Source: Fasciolopsis buskii
Taxonomy: Eukaryota > Platyhelminthes > Trematoda > Plagiorchiida > Fasciolidae
DNA: 64,000 bases
Reading direction: 5' to 3'
Assembly: GCA_008360955.1 (NCBI GenBank)
Contig: LUCM01003804.1
Span: 320,472-384,471, forward strand
Shown here: positions 54,901-61,816 of the stretch, piece by piece
Layout: every line of letters begins with the position of its first letter
How positions within the stretch are numbered: position 1 is the first letter of the stretch
The notes under the pieces: model-generated
What the model was told of the DNA's origin: nothing
What the model saw: only the letters and a program-made list of their open reading frames with translations
The model's database searches: none
Translations under genes and position numbers: made by a program

Positions 54901-57900
54901 CGTATGACGAACACTCGTCTACCATACCGTGCCCTATTTTGTGTTCCTCCAAAGGGATGGAAGAAGCCATGTGGAGGCCAACAGATGACGTGGCAACGTT
55001 GGGTGAGAAAATGTACAGCGAACTTAGATAAAGTAGGTGTCTCACGACTTCGTGGTTGGGGTCCGAAAGATTCGTCAACTAGCTGGCTGGAGACATAGAA
55101 GGATATGGCAGTGAACCGTTAACAGTGGCGATCGTGTTGTCATTTTCTTTCGAATGAGAATGATTGAGGGAGTGCGTTTGTAAAGTTAGGCTGTGTTCCA
55201 TGTGTTGGCTGCAGCAGCGTCTTATCTTTTCCCGCCTTTTTAGGTCCACTCCTTGTTTCCCTTGAATATTCACTCGTTTTATCGAAACGTGTAACTCTGG
55301 GGAAAGGCAGCGGTCAGTGAGGCTTGCCTTGCTGTTTAACGCTGAACGATAATGATGACACGATTTCACTAGACGAGGTTTGACGGCCATAGGTGTTGCG
55401 TGTACCCTTAAACCGCCTTTGACTTTTGTTTGAAGCATTTGCTACTTCCATTTCCTCGGCTACCTTAACCCACCAGTTTTCGTGGTTCTACGCAAAGATT
55501 ATCGTCAATTAGCTTTGCGGATGTCGATGCATGTTACCAACTTATTTTACAGATAGGGAGCTGTTGCTTGTGCTCCGCTGGACTCAGCGACTCTTGAAAA
55601 ATCTAGTGTCTCTGTTGCATGTTAGCTCTAGGATCGCGGGCGAAACTTGTTGCTAAACGCATCCCCTACTTGATTTGATTCCATTACTGGTCAGATCAGA
55701 CAGGCATTCTACGGCTAACCTAGTTTGTGATTTGTGTCCATGGTCAATGAACTATAGTAAAAACCGCATTAAAACTAGAACATGGCCCGATTCTACCCAT
55801 ATGGGCCAGTAGAACCTACAGATCTGGACAAAACCGCCCAAACGGTAGTTTACTGTGATATGGTCGACCTGATTCACACTACCTGCAGAGGCAAAGTGCC
55901 ATGTCGCTGTGCGACACAAACTGTCGGAATCTTGCACTAGTTAGGAACAAACGATTGCTTGCACAAAGTCGGGGGGACTTATCCCCATTACCTTTACTTT
56001 GAGTGGGCAAGACGCAACGCCCACCTGAACAAGCTTCTGATACGCTGAGTTTTCTAATCTGTGCATTAACACCACTTGTTACAACAATTTCAGTGCTTTT
56101 GCTTTAGCTAAAAAGAGCGACGAGTTCGTTGTATAACTCTTCCTGTTGAGTGTCAGTGCTACTGCCTGAAAGCGTACGCCGAGACGACAAACATGTCATT
56201 AACACAGCTACCGTTTTGAACACCCGCTGACTCTTGGAGTCTTATTACGTAAAAAAACGACTAATAAACGGGATTTAATATAAAAGAGCAGCATTAGTTT
56301 TGCCAGTCAAGACTAGTAATACACCGCGTTGACCCGCAGTACGAGCTGCTTCGTTTCCTATGCTGCGCAGGAAATATCTTGATGAAATATTGGGCGATGC
56401 TAGTTAAATTACGCTAGTCGAATCCTGAATTCGTGTTTCACTGGCATCATAGACATCAACTGCCAATGGATCCACTGTGAGCGCCAAATATACCTGTTGG
56501 CCAACCCACACAAGAGTACGCACGTTAAAGGAGTCGAGATTTAGCTGACCAGACTTGAGAATATGTGAGCCCCAGAACTGAAAATCGCTCAAAACACTTC
56601 TTGGCAATGAACCGTTGGGAGGATTGGAGATGCTATCCGCGGAATGAATAGGGCATACGGGAGAAGAGATGGTTGGGGACAGAGGGCAGACTGAATAAAA
56701 GAGAATTCTGAGCAGGAGCATACTTATTACTACCCCCTTATGTGATAAAATGAGTGGCGCGGTCATGACTATCCTGTGCGATGACCGATGCAGTATGGAA
56801 TTTCTATGGTCGTGTATCCCATGAAAGATGTTGAACTGGTCCAGCCAGAGCAGAAGGACGACTAGGGTTCACAACCAAAGAATTTGGTTCTAACAAGAAC
56901 CTGTCCATAATGCAGTGGGAAGTGACTGAGCGGAAGCCCATCTGTCTGGAGCTATTATTTTTTCGCTCATTTTTCCGACCGATTTGCCAGCTCAAATCAA
57001 TCCCAACCCGAAAAGCCAGGACACCACTTTGTCAGGCCTCTCTACCTATCGGCTTTCTATTTGTGATTGAATCTTCGCCTTGAGGTAAGCCATCCTGCAT
57101 AGTTCGTTGGGCCATGAAGGCATGCAAACCGTCGCACCGCGTCAAGATGCAGTCTCATTGTGACAGTGGTGACCCAACAATCGTGGGAAAGCTGCATTCC
57201 TTGAAAGTTTATACACACAAGTTGGTGAGATCACGACACATTATTCAGTTTATGGTGTAGTTGAACAGAACCCGTGGCTGCGGACAACCTTGGCGAACGC
57301 AACACGCAGAAATACGCCTTAGGTTTGTAAAGCCGGCGACATGCTCCAACTTCCGTCTAAAAAGAGTGCAGAGGAACACCACAAACCTTGAAGAAGCATT
57401 GTACACTTGGATGAGTAAGAACGCAAAAGGTGCTCAGTGAAGGAGAAGTCCTTGATCATTTTGTTTAAAGGAGCTAATACACTCGCTAAAGAGCATAATC
57501 CCCAAGCAAAAACCGCAGACCAAAATTGTGAAAAAGACGTAGGCGAGTTTTTCCTGTTCGCTAGTTTTAAGTATGCCAACAAAAGCAAATTCTGAAGCTC
57601 AGGGAAGCAATCCACCGGAATGACAAAAATTTCGCCACCGATAGCTTAATCATTGAAAGCGTTGAGTCATCTACCAACCCATCATCTATTTCTTTCGGCA
57701 CTGAGCGTTTACGTTTATTTTTTCTGCGAACAACGGTTATCATCCAAGAACTAAATGTTCCCTTGAGAGGTAACATGCGAAAATTGGATAAATGTAGATC
57801 ATTTTAAAGCAGTGTTCCGCGGGTCAAGCATTTCATCAATTTAAATGCGCCAACATCTGAATGGGTGACACAAGGTACTACTTTTTTTGACATGCCAGAA

Positions 57901-60900
57901 GCATGAGTGTGGTGGAGGGAGCATGCCCCATAGCCTTTACAGCATACCATACGAGGGAGGGGGAACCAGTGATCGTGAACCCGAAACTTGGAGGGGTACA
58001 GAAATATATATGATCTCAATAGGCTCAGCATGGTAACCGGCCGGTCGACACCAGGCTACCATCTACCACCAAAGAGATCAACGGATCTGGCATTCAAACC
58101 TCCGATTACTTTCATAACAGACGCCCAGTTCATCAGTAACAGTAAAATGTACCTTGAGGTGTTATGGTAAACATCGAAAGTTCAGATGTTGCTTGTGGAG
58201 ATCGGCGGGACGGTAAATAATGTTACAACAAAACATCTTTGGCATCGATCTAATTGTCACGCACCGATCAACGATAATGTCATAACACACCATTGAGAAA
58301 AATGCATACATAACCATGGAAAATTGTTCATCCTCTATTATCCCTGTTTCGACGTTGGGCTGAGCCATGACTCTGTTGTGTTCTACTAATCCCTAGCTGT
58401 TTATGATAAGCAAAATGCTGGTGATTCCTGTCATTCGGTCACACTCTGTACCAAAACTCTGCTAAAAAACCATTGCGAAAGGCTCCAGAAGACGCATACT
58501 TGACAGCCAATAGTTTATCATAGCAAAAATCTGCAAATTATCCGAGGATGGCACTACGAAATCCTCGGGATCAAGGTGGAGGGCCCAGAAAGTGATCAAC
58601 ATAAACGAAGATAAAAAAGATCGGACAATGGGTCAATCAAACCGAACAGACACCAAGATTCAAAAAACAGCTCAGTGTTTCCAACACAACTGATCCACAA
58701 GGTGCTCACCATGAGATCTTTATCCGAGGATATAACAAATTGTCTAATCAATGTCCACTCATGAGGGGGTTGCCGTCGATATTTTTTGCTTCCGTAGGAG
58801 TCAAGCGTAAATTCAGCGCAACCAAACATATTGGAAACACTTGTCTGTGCTAACTATGTCCTTGTATGTGTTTGGAACGTTCTAGATCACAGAAGTAGGC
58901 CTGCTAAATTTCGCAAGACCGTTGACCGAGATAATTGTCACAAGGACAGCCACCGTTAGTAATACGGGCCGCTTGGCCAATGACGAGGTTTCGAATAACT
59001 ACCAAATTCGACCTGAATAGTATATAGGGCTTGGTATTTGAAACCACCAGGAGTTATGTAACAATACCAACAACACAACAGGATAAAAGTGTGACAAATT
59101 AAGGTATACGATAGACTTGTTTGCTTGTTTTTGTACATGTGCTATTGTAATTTTTGGAAGCTTCCCATTTTAGGACTAGGCAGTTTTCGAGGAGCAACAC
59201 AGCTTCGCACCGTCGGCCACGGTTTTAAACCACCTATCCAATGGAAGTCATTATCCGGAAACATTTTTTATAACATGCTTAAAACATAAGTGCAAAGGGA
59301 AAAACATGTCTTATGGCCACTAGGGTCCAGTACACGAGAGGAGTGGTGACAACCTTGACTCGGAAACTTGGAGCGATACATAACCACATAAGGTCTCACT
59401 GGATCAGGTGCGACAACAAACCGAGCGATAGTGAGTTGTCATCCACCACTTAAATGACTGGTAGATACTGGATTCGAAATTCTGATCCTTTCAGTGACAG
59501 ACGCTTAATCCACTTGACTACCTCCGGTCAGCGGTTATTTATTTGATTTTTAAGATTCCTATTTGGTGATAAAGCGGAAACCCGGACTCCGAGACTCGGG
59601 GTGAAAAACCACATGAGGCCTCAATAAATTAGGGTGTGATGGTGATCCGGGCGATGCCGAGTTGCCGTAGTTGAGATAATGCGTGTTTAACTACTCAGCA
59701 AAACCAGATTCTTCGGGGAATAGAACTCATGTTTGGGTTTAAATGGTAGGCAAAAAACCTCGCAACTGACACCTACTCCGTATTTTATTGGGATAACGGT
59801 AGATCACATACATGATAAACCTGAAATTTCGGATTTGTCTTACGATAAGAAACTTGCAATATACTAATTCACAGATACTCCGCTTTTCTAAACCGTCATA
59901 TGCAGTCATTGAAAGCCCTAGCATCAGATTCACAGGATCTCTACGGCAAGCCTGCAGAAGAGAGATGATTAACTAATTAAACATCTCTTTATCCTTTACT
60001 TTATTAATGGAATAACTGTGCATCATCTTAAGGAAGGGGGCTGCAGCCAGCACAGAACTGTCAAGTGGAGTGAGTGACTGGTGGTAAGAGGATTTGAACC
60101 CACGACTTTCACGCCTAAATGCCACAGCCTAATCCCACTGACCGCCATTGCAAAGTGTAGAGAATAACATTCGTTGCAAAACTCAATGTAACCCGATCTC
60201 ATATGTTAATGACACTACGGTCTACAACGCTCATTAGATAGCGGAATTTTATGATACCAAAAATTATCACCCATCAACACTGAACTCGGTCAAATTTGAG
60301 ATGTGAAATATTAACGTTCTAATTTTTCTAGTGTCACGGCATTAGTTGACGCTGTGAGATGCATAAAAACTGCACCATACGATGAAGAATGTTTTATACC
60401 TCAACATCAGTTGCTATCATTTCCAATGCAAGTATCTTATAAATCTGTCTCATTTCATTTTAGACTACATATGAATAGAAAGCCAAATAAACCTCAATTT
60501 CCGTGGTCCCTTTATCGCGACTTGACGCTGGCCAGAAAGTGGCTACTAGAACAGCGATGTTGATTTCAACAGAGGTTGTCTATCACTATTTGCTCATTAA
60601 TCAATGGGATTGTAAAAAGAATCTATATGGTATTTAAGCTTTGGTGTTCTGCTGGAAGAATGCAGTGCATCATTTCAGATAGGACAGAGAAGAAACTCAC
60701 CTGACATGTTTAAATAACTCAACAACCTCGTCGATTACCGGTTTATAGCAGATGGCCCGCTCTTTCGCACCAACTTCGGACCAATCGCGAGCGAACTGTT
60801 TTAGTGTGGATCGCACTTTGTCCATGTCCGTTGTTGTAAAAGCAAACGGTCCTATTCGGGTTCCGTGCGACATCCGAGTAGTCTTCGTCTCATGACTTTG

Positions 60901-61296
60901 ATGCTTGGACATGCTAGCAGCCTCACTCAACGCTTGCAAGTCGCTACTCTGAGGGAGTGTTACGGATTGTTTTATAAGTAACATACGTGTTCACCGCCGA
61001 ATATATCCGGGGCCGAGTTCTGAATTATTGTATCCAACAACCCACTGTTATGATTCACACAACTTTCAATCTTGTCGAGTTTGTTTTTGAATTCAGGTAC
61101 CAGAGTCTGATGTTCGGTACTGAGAGATTTGAAATAAGCACGCGATTTTTCAATTTTTTTTCCTAGATGAATCCTAAAGTCTATGTGAGAGCCAAAGACC
61201 AGAGACTTACCCATAAAATTTGAAAGAAGCCAATGTTTTAATGAAATGCTGCCGATCTAACTCTAGTTCTTCAGCTTCTTTATCACCTCTGGACAT
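15840..61296 (-). CDS. CARNMT1: Carnosine N-methyltransferase gene, eight exons, complete
   Basis: The CDS is join of 61296-61211, 61173-60987, 60948-60701, 38843-38703, 30422-30244, 19772-19659, 18519-18416 and 15944-15840, read on the minus strand: 1,164 bp, 387 residues plus TGA. Family role (established): a cytosolic/nuclear SAM-dependent enzyme that methylates the imidazole of carnosine to give anserine. Seen here: an N-terminal helical region (about 1-90), the SAM motif I PGAGLGRL at 184-191, FFIDTAHN at 290-297, KPGG at 310-313, LLYHF at 321-325 and a Tyr-rich C-terminus with [11 protein letters not shown]293 and H324 fall at a constant offset of 23 from human D316 and H347, which I recall as substrate-binding residues. 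Every junction is GT..AG and all phases agree. Length is close to the human protein (about 409). No frameshift or internal stop was found. Assignment is by recalled family sequence, not by search. Confidence 0.95.
15945..18415 (-). other. CARNMT1 intron 7 (2,471 bp)
   Basis: The intron is bounded by GTATGT and TTTTCAG. Around 16259-16360 a plus-strand frame gives [15 protein letters not shown], which resembles the tail of a retroviral-type integrase (xxFELxFGR), but the rest of such an element is absent. Confidence 0.6.
18416..18519 (-). CDS. CARNMT1: CARNMT1 exon 7
   Basis: The exon completes Gly319 and encodes residues 320-353: [20 protein letters not shown] then [21 protein letters not shown] and IELSYED are hallmark blocks of the family, and His324 corresponds to human H347. 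The acceptor is GCTATTTTCCAG. The donor CTG|GTATGT is in phase 0. Confidence 0.94.
18801..18828. repeat. C-rich CACCCCCC repeat
   Basis: Three to four units of (CACCCCC) in CARNMT1 intron 6. On the minus strand this is G-rich, with four runs of at least four G (a possible G-quadruplex). Confidence 0.8.
19262..19345 (+). repeat. tRNA-like fragment
   Basis: GATGGTCAAGCGGTCAGCC (A-box-like) and GCTCGAATTCGTCC (B-box-like, one insertion) lie about 50 bases apart. Probably the head of another SINE copy in CARNMT1 intron 6. Confidence 0.3.
19659..19772 (-). CDS. CARNMT1: CARNMT1 exon 6 ([12 protein letters not shown] motif)
   Basis: The exon completes Asn281 and encodes residues 282-318 plus one base of Gly319. 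It carries [16 protein letters not shown] and [11 protein letters not shown], the post-motif I acidic segment and the KPGG turn of the methyltransferase fold. The Asp of FFIDTAHN (residue 293) corresponds to human D316. The acceptor is CTGTTGACAG and the donor is G|GTGAGC. The open frame here is under 60 codons, so simple ORF listings miss it. Confidence 0.95.
21045..24620 (-). mobile_element. RTE-clade LINE copy A, near full-length, degenerate 3' half
   Basis: The element reads from 24620 (5' end, CACAACGAGACTGCA) to about 21045. The 5' half holds an APE-endonuclease region: FGSFNVRTL, then CCVSET followed by a TGA, then [14 protein letters not shown] and ESDHALV. The 3' half has a shifted RT with [13 protein letters not shown] (GAG where copies B, C and G have TAG) and a VHAVDVV relic at the YADD site, then broken C-terminal sequence. 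Bases 22520-24620 are nearly identical to copy B in inverted orientation; beyond that the two diverge abruptly. It lies in CARNMT1 intron 5, same strand as the gene. No intact protein remains. Confidence 0.88.
25579..25910 (-). repeat. Unclassified repeat with 93-codon frame
   Basis: The frame contains [16 protein letters not shown] and [17 protein letters not shown], a phrase that looks like a recurrent transposon-derived peptide, but I cannot name the family. The segment CTGCAAGCACGCACAGCACA recurs in diverged form at 32667-32690 (CTGCGAGCACGCGCAACACG), supporting a dispersed repeat. Confidence 0.35.
26955..27880 (+). mobile_element. Older RTE family relic with YADD
   Basis: Blocks in order are [20 protein letters not shown] (27015), [19 protein letters not shown] (27172), [10 protein letters not shown] (27296-27325), FQSARYF near 27395, GVGEEVTSR near 27520 and a [13 protein letters not shown] end near 27760. 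The YADD motif is intact but frames shift several times. It lies in CARNMT1 intron 5, opposite strand. Confidence 0.75.
28526..28618 (+). ncRNA. Hammerhead-ribozyme-like repeat, copy 2
   Basis: It starts CTGAACATGTCACC (CUGANGA-like), then ATGACTGGCGATGAAAC (GAAA at 28552-28555), CGTCTGCGACCTAAACG for stem III, and GCC. The downstream arm GGCTCAGCGATCAGAACC equals the 3' stem I arm of copy 1, but its 5' partner is missing, so this copy is 5'-truncated. Confidence 0.45.
30244..30422 (-). CDS. CARNMT1: CARNMT1 exon 5
   Basis: The exon completes Thr221 and encodes residues 222-280 plus one base of Asn281. It includes [13 protein letters not shown] and [23 protein letters not shown], matching the family blocks YPWxxQFSNN, FPDVxP and TAGDF. 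The acceptor is ATTTACTTGTAG. The donor is GTACGT after CCAA, chosen because it joins in phase to exon 6. The exon lies in the 10.1 kb spacer between the inverted RTE copies A and B. Confidence 0.94.
34036..34105 (+). ncRNA. Hammerhead-ribozyme-like repeat, copy 3 (best stem III)
   Basis: GAGGTT (34036) pairs with AAGCTC (34088) as stem I with one mismatch. CTGATG follows at 34042, then TCTCC/GGTGA as stem II with one mismatch, GAAA (34065-34068), and a perfect 6 bp stem III CGTTTG/CAAACG, ending in the canonical cleavage triplet GTC (34085-34087). Two core bases after CTGAT appear deleted compared with CTGATGAGTC. This is the arrangement of type I hammerheads found in flatworm SINEs and Penelope-like elements. 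Confidence 0.5.
34732..38466 (+). mobile_element. RTE-clade LINE copy B, full-length, several stops
   Basis: This is the most complete copy, about 3.7 kb. From 5' to 3': a 5' UTR with a hairpin (34994-35010); an APE endonuclease region (FNVRTL near 35383, FLSSTNFRH near 35945, ESDHALV near 36108); the RT ([14 protein letters not shown] at 37019, FLDLKGAFD at 37120, RQGCP near 37300, LDYADD at 37423-37440); the C-terminal RWLGHVLRM near 37985; and a 3' UTR ending CTGTTTAACGCTGAAAGATGATGATC. QAGFRxGRGxxDQI and YADD with APE-EN are typical of RTE. Stops include TGA after SET in the endonuclease, TAG after FVMD in the RT and TGA after EVFDN. It lies in CARNMT1 intron 4, antisense to the gene. No clear target-site duplication was seen. 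Confidence 0.92.
38703..38843 (-). CDS. CARNMT1: CARNMT1 exon 4 (SAM-binding motif I)
   Basis: The exon completes Ser174 and encodes residues 175-220 plus two bases of Thr221. It carries [20 protein letters not shown], the glycine-rich SAM-binding loop, followed by FACQGNEWS, a signature of this family. The acceptor is TTGTCTTCAG and the donor is AC|GTAAGT. RTE copy B ends about 240 bp downstream, inside intron 4. Confidence 0.96.
39515..39540. repeat. AT palindrome, 26 nt, perfect
   Basis: ATATATACATATA is followed by its exact reverse complement, so the tract can form a cruciform. It lies in intron 3, about 700 bp upstream of exon 4. Confidence 0.85.
40040..40560 (-). mobile_element. Older RTE family relic
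   Basis: On the minus strand 40560-40380 gives an [24 protein letters not shown] segment. Further on, 40234-40046 gives [20 protein letters not shown] and [14 protein letters not shown], equivalent to [30 protein letters not shown]. The YADD region is deleted. A tRNA-type SINE sits directly at its 5' side. Confidence 0.65.
40573..40755 (+). mobile_element. tRNA-derived SINE family A, copy 1
   Basis: The tRNA-like head has a B box GGTTCGAATCC at 40631 and an A-box-like stretch around GTCAGACGGATAAGG. The body is CCTCCCCCCGCTGATCGACTT, and the tail AATTAATAAATGAAGTAAAAG is shared with copy 3. It sits at the 5' edge of an RTE relic. Confidence 0.7.
41845..42065 (+). mobile_element. tRNA-derived SINE-like repeat, family C
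   Basis: GGTGGCCGAGTGATGGAGGC is a Leu/Ser-tRNA-like A box and CCGGGTTCAAACTCTGGGTG a good B box, 50 bases apart with a long variable arm. The 3' body reads to about 42065. The acceptor stem does not close well, so it is a SINE or tRNA pseudogene rather than a working tRNA. Confidence 0.5.
45081..45108. repeat. Compound (TC)n(GT)n microsatellite
   Basis: A TC run joined to a GT run in CARNMT1 intron 3. Confidence 0.85.
45564..45830 (-). CDS. Unidentified open frame in CARNMT1 intron 3
   Basis: About 89 codons are open from the previous in-frame stop. The frame has a codon-like pattern, an internal ATG at 45767 and an acidic end [17 protein letters not shown]. Visible segments include [13 protein letters not shown] and [17 protein letters not shown] donor-like TCG|GTAGGT lies near 45611, so it might be an exon that continues elsewhere. 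I do not recognise the protein. It is in the same strand as CARNMT1 but has no place in that protein. It could be a nested gene exon, a retrocopy piece or chance. Confidence 0.3.
   Translation of the reverse strand, partial: PKIFEINREKETVDPLLGNETMTAGYMQKISDQFDSLKPKSANNRKRSGMPHITCDLNILISDVFGPYFEDDIGRSDEETTETDSERI
47395..47615 (+). repeat. Dispersed repeat R3, copy 1
   Basis: It shares a diverged but colinear order with 48940-49130: GC(A)CGC.....TCATGTGCAA, CACACGAACCAATC.TTGGAC, TATT.TTCAC and CGAGCTCGATTTAG. No protein is recognisable. Confidence 0.45.
48940..49130 (+). repeat. Dispersed repeat R3, copy 2
   Basis: This is the second copy of the repeat at 47395-47615, in the same orientation (TTTCATGTGCAAGTGAGAGT, CGATCGCTGGAC, ATCTTCGAATTAG). 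Family unknown. Confidence 0.45.
49285..49346 (-). ncRNA. Hammerhead-ribozyme-like repeat, copy 4
   Basis: On the minus strand it begins with the canonical core CTGATGA (49346-49340), then TGTCACC, a loop, CTGAAAC (GAAA at 49319-49316), CTTTT...AAAAG as a 5 bp stem III, and CTA. Stem II and stem I are eroded. Alignment to copies 1-3 is gapless from the core to GAAAC. Confidence 0.4.
49385..49700 (+). mobile_element. RTE-clade LINE copy H, 3' fragment
   Basis: The sequence matches the C-terminal coding end of copies B and C: a relic of [15 protein letters not shown] near 49390-49430, RLRGWGP near 49545, WLETLE near 49583, then the 3' UTR phrase CAATCGTGTTGTCATTTNCT. It has several stops. A hammerhead-like repeat lies about 40 bp upstream. 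Confidence 0.75.
50076..50100. repeat. (AT)n microsatellite
   Basis: An AT tract with one GT interruption, just upstream of SINE family A copy 2. Confidence 0.85.
50185..50345 (+). mobile_element. tRNA-derived SINE family A, copy 2 (decayed)
   Basis: The sequence GTTACGGGTTCCAATCCTCCC at 50240 is a mutated B box plus the family A body, preceded by a GGCTGAGCGGCGGTGACCAAG A-box relic. It follows an (AT)n tract at 50076-50100. Confidence 0.55.
52300..53190 (+). mobile_element. Older RTE family relic, RT region
   Basis: Scattered frames give [29 protein letters not shown], a decayed FLDLKQAFD near 52560, LSRLEYAR near 52835 where YADD is expected, CKMLLLE, and [13 protein letters not shown] near 53130. 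The same order of blocks as copy B but at much lower identity shows a separate, older RTE subfamily. Copy C begins less than 200 bp downstream in the same direction. Confidence 0.72.
53365..55350 (+). mobile_element. RTE-clade LINE copy C, 5'-truncated, best-preserved RT
   Basis: The copy starts within the linker between endonuclease and RT and runs to the 3' UTR. After a TAG at 54241-54243 an uninterrupted frame of 284 codons (54244-55098) covers palm to C-terminus, with LDYADD at 54318-54335, [20 protein letters not shown] and RWLGHVLRM. Upstream of the TAG another open frame (53779-54243) carries [14 protein letters not shown] and [13 protein letters not shown]. Only this TAG separates the two. 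The RT is nearly identical to copy G from about 53830 to 54670, and the 3' part is nearly identical to copy B. It is inserted next to or in an older RTE relic at 52300-53190. Confidence 0.9.
55440..57162 (-). mobile_element. RTE-clade LINE copy F, older 5' half
   Basis: It reads from 57162 (5' end CACAATGAGACTGCA) to about 55440. The endonuclease region has [11 protein letters not shown] and ASETRIQD, keeping the CGA (Arg) where A and B have TGA, so F shows the unmutated state. The 5' UTR hairpin is preserved with a different loop (56873-56889). The RT half is absent; copy C ends about 90 bp away on the other strand. Confidence 0.82.
57880..58150 (-). mobile_element. tRNA-derived SINE family B, copy 2
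   Basis: The minus strand head contains GGGCGTCTGTTATGAAAGTA and a B-box-like GGTTTGAATGCC. The body has CCCTCCAAGTTTCGGGTTCA and ends GGCTATGGGGCATGCTCCC. It aligns end to end with copy 3. Confidence 0.6.
59290..59540 (-). mobile_element. tRNA-derived SINE family B, copy 3
   Basis: This copy has the clearest head: GTAGTCAAGTGGATTAAGCG (A box) and AGAATTTCGAATCC (B box) on the minus strand. The body contains GCTCCAAGTTTCCGAGTCAA and ends CCCTAGTGGCCATAAG. A second partial unit of the same family follows at 59555-59690. Confidence 0.65.
59555..59690 (-). mobile_element. SINE family B fragment
   Basis: The body-only sequence on the minus strand (CTCGGCATCGCCCGG, CATGTGGTTTTTCACCCCGA, GTCTCGGAGTCCGGG) matches the middle of copies 2 and 3. 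The tRNA head is missing. Confidence 0.45.
59985..60155 (-). mobile_element. tRNA-derived SINE family A, copy 3
   Basis: The minus strand reads GGCGGTCAGTGGGATTAGGC (A box), GTGGGTTCAAATCCTC (B box), CAGCCCCCTTCCTTAAGATG and a tail ATTAATAAAGTAAAGGATAAAG, colinear with copy 1. It lies in CARNMT1 intron 3. Confidence 0.7.
60332..60563 (+). CDS. Unidentified open frame, possible terminal exon, antisense to CARNMT1
   Basis: A good acceptor TAATTTTTCTAG at 60320-60331 is followed by 76 open codons to [23 protein letters not shown], then [20 protein letters not shown] and [10 protein letters not shown]. The composition is protein-like, with regular hydrophobic spacing. CCAAATAAACC is present but lies inside the frame. 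It sits 137 bp beyond CARNMT1 exon 3, in intron 3, on the other strand. I do not recognise it and no partner exon was found upstream. Confidence 0.3.
60701..60948 (-). CDS. CARNMT1: CARNMT1 exon 3
   Basis: The exon encodes residues 92-173 plus two bases of Ser174. It holds the diagnostic stretch [20 protein letters not shown], nearly identical to animal CARNMT1, then [13 protein letters not shown]. The first part (Ser/His/Thr rich) is a linker not conserved in the family. The acceptor is TCCCTCAG after a 38 bp intron; the donor CAG|GTGAGT opens the 21,857 bp intron 3. Confidence 0.95.
60987..61173 (-). CDS. CARNMT1: CARNMT1 exon 2
   Basis: The exon encodes residues 29-91, including [19 protein letters not shown], the conserved helix of the family N-terminal region. 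The acceptor is ACTTTAG (61180-61174). An alternative AG seven bases downstream (CATCTAG) would break frame, so the upstream acceptor is chosen; it gives the same spacing from YG to the conserved Phe as the human protein. The donor is CAC|GTATGT. Confidence 0.93.
61211..61296 (-). CDS. CARNMT1: CARNMT1 exon 1 (start codon)
   Basis: The exon encodes residues 1-28 plus two bases of Gly29. The protein starts [18 protein letters not shown], matching the acidic stretch followed by HFxxxxxxFxxYG of animal homologues. It is the only in-frame ATG before that motif, hence the start choice. The donor GG|GTAAGT (61210-61205) opens a 37 bp intron. Confidence 0.9.
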
Positions 61297-61440
61297 GTTG
61301 GTAGGGTAGTTGGCGCGCGCTCAAATTCTGAGATTTAAAAATACCCCGATCTCGACGCGCGGAGTGAGGTGGATTTTATTTGGAGCCAGATCTAACCTGC
61401 AAAAACGAATCAATTGTAACCATTAGCATCTTTCACCTAA
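61297..61440 (-). promoter_or_regulatory. CARNMT1 5' flank / probable promoter and 5' UTR
   Basis: Upstream of the ATG the minus strand has a CG-rich patch (GCGCGCGCC and GACGCGCGG), a TATTTTTAAAT box-like stretch at 61343-61333, and a splice-acceptor-like TTTTTGCAG ending at 61397. The acceptor could mark a 5' UTR intron or a spliced-leader addition site, both known in flukes. The space is short: a SINE starts by about 61495, so core control elements are likely in this 200 bp. No transcription data support a start site. Confidence 0.35.
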
Positions 61441-61494
61441 TGCTTGTGTATAAGCGTAATGCAATGTAGTGGAAAACCCAATGCATTTTTTGGT

Positions 61495-61645
61495 ATACTT
61501 GATAGATACAATGGGGGAAGGGCATGCACCAAAGCCCCTAGAGCCCATTACACGGGGAAAGCGGACGAAATTGAACCTAAAACTACGAGTGGATTAGAAC
61601 CACAGGTCAGGGGTGGTAACGAGCCAGGTGACAAAGGACTGTCGT
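61495..61645 (-). mobile_element. SINE family B fragment upstream of CARNMT1
   Basis: On the minus strand it ends GGGCTCTAGGGGCTTTGGTG and CATGCCCTTCCCCC, like copies 1 and 2, without a recognisable tRNA head. It marks the outer limit of the compact CARNMT1 5' flank. Confidence 0.5.
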
Positions 61646-61816
61646 TTAACAACAAAAGATTAAAGGCCGAATGAATGCCCTAAAAGTCCACAAAGTTTGA
61701 ACACATCAGTAACCGGAGTCTAAGATCGAGGGGGGAAAACACTCCAGATTTCATCAAGCGCAGAGTGCTACGAGGTGAAGCAGAAGTGGGATCCACTTAG
61801 CAACATCGAGAGTTGA

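Larger units (their letters stand above)
38844..60700 (-). other. CARNMT1 intron 3 (21,857 bp)
   Basis: The intron is bounded by GTGAGT and TTGTCTTCAG. It holds RTE copies C, F and H, two older RTE relics, SINEs of families A, B and C, repeat R3, hammerhead-like copy 4 and the two unidentified frames at 45564-45830 and 60332-60563. Stretches 42070-45560, 45840-47390 and 50350-52290 show nothing I can name. Confidence 0.85.

Noticed and set aside
61161..61180. Alternative acceptor CATCTAG for CARNMT1 exon 2
   Set aside because: It would shift the frame and hit a stop within five codons. The upstream ACTTTAG keeps the frame and the family spacing.
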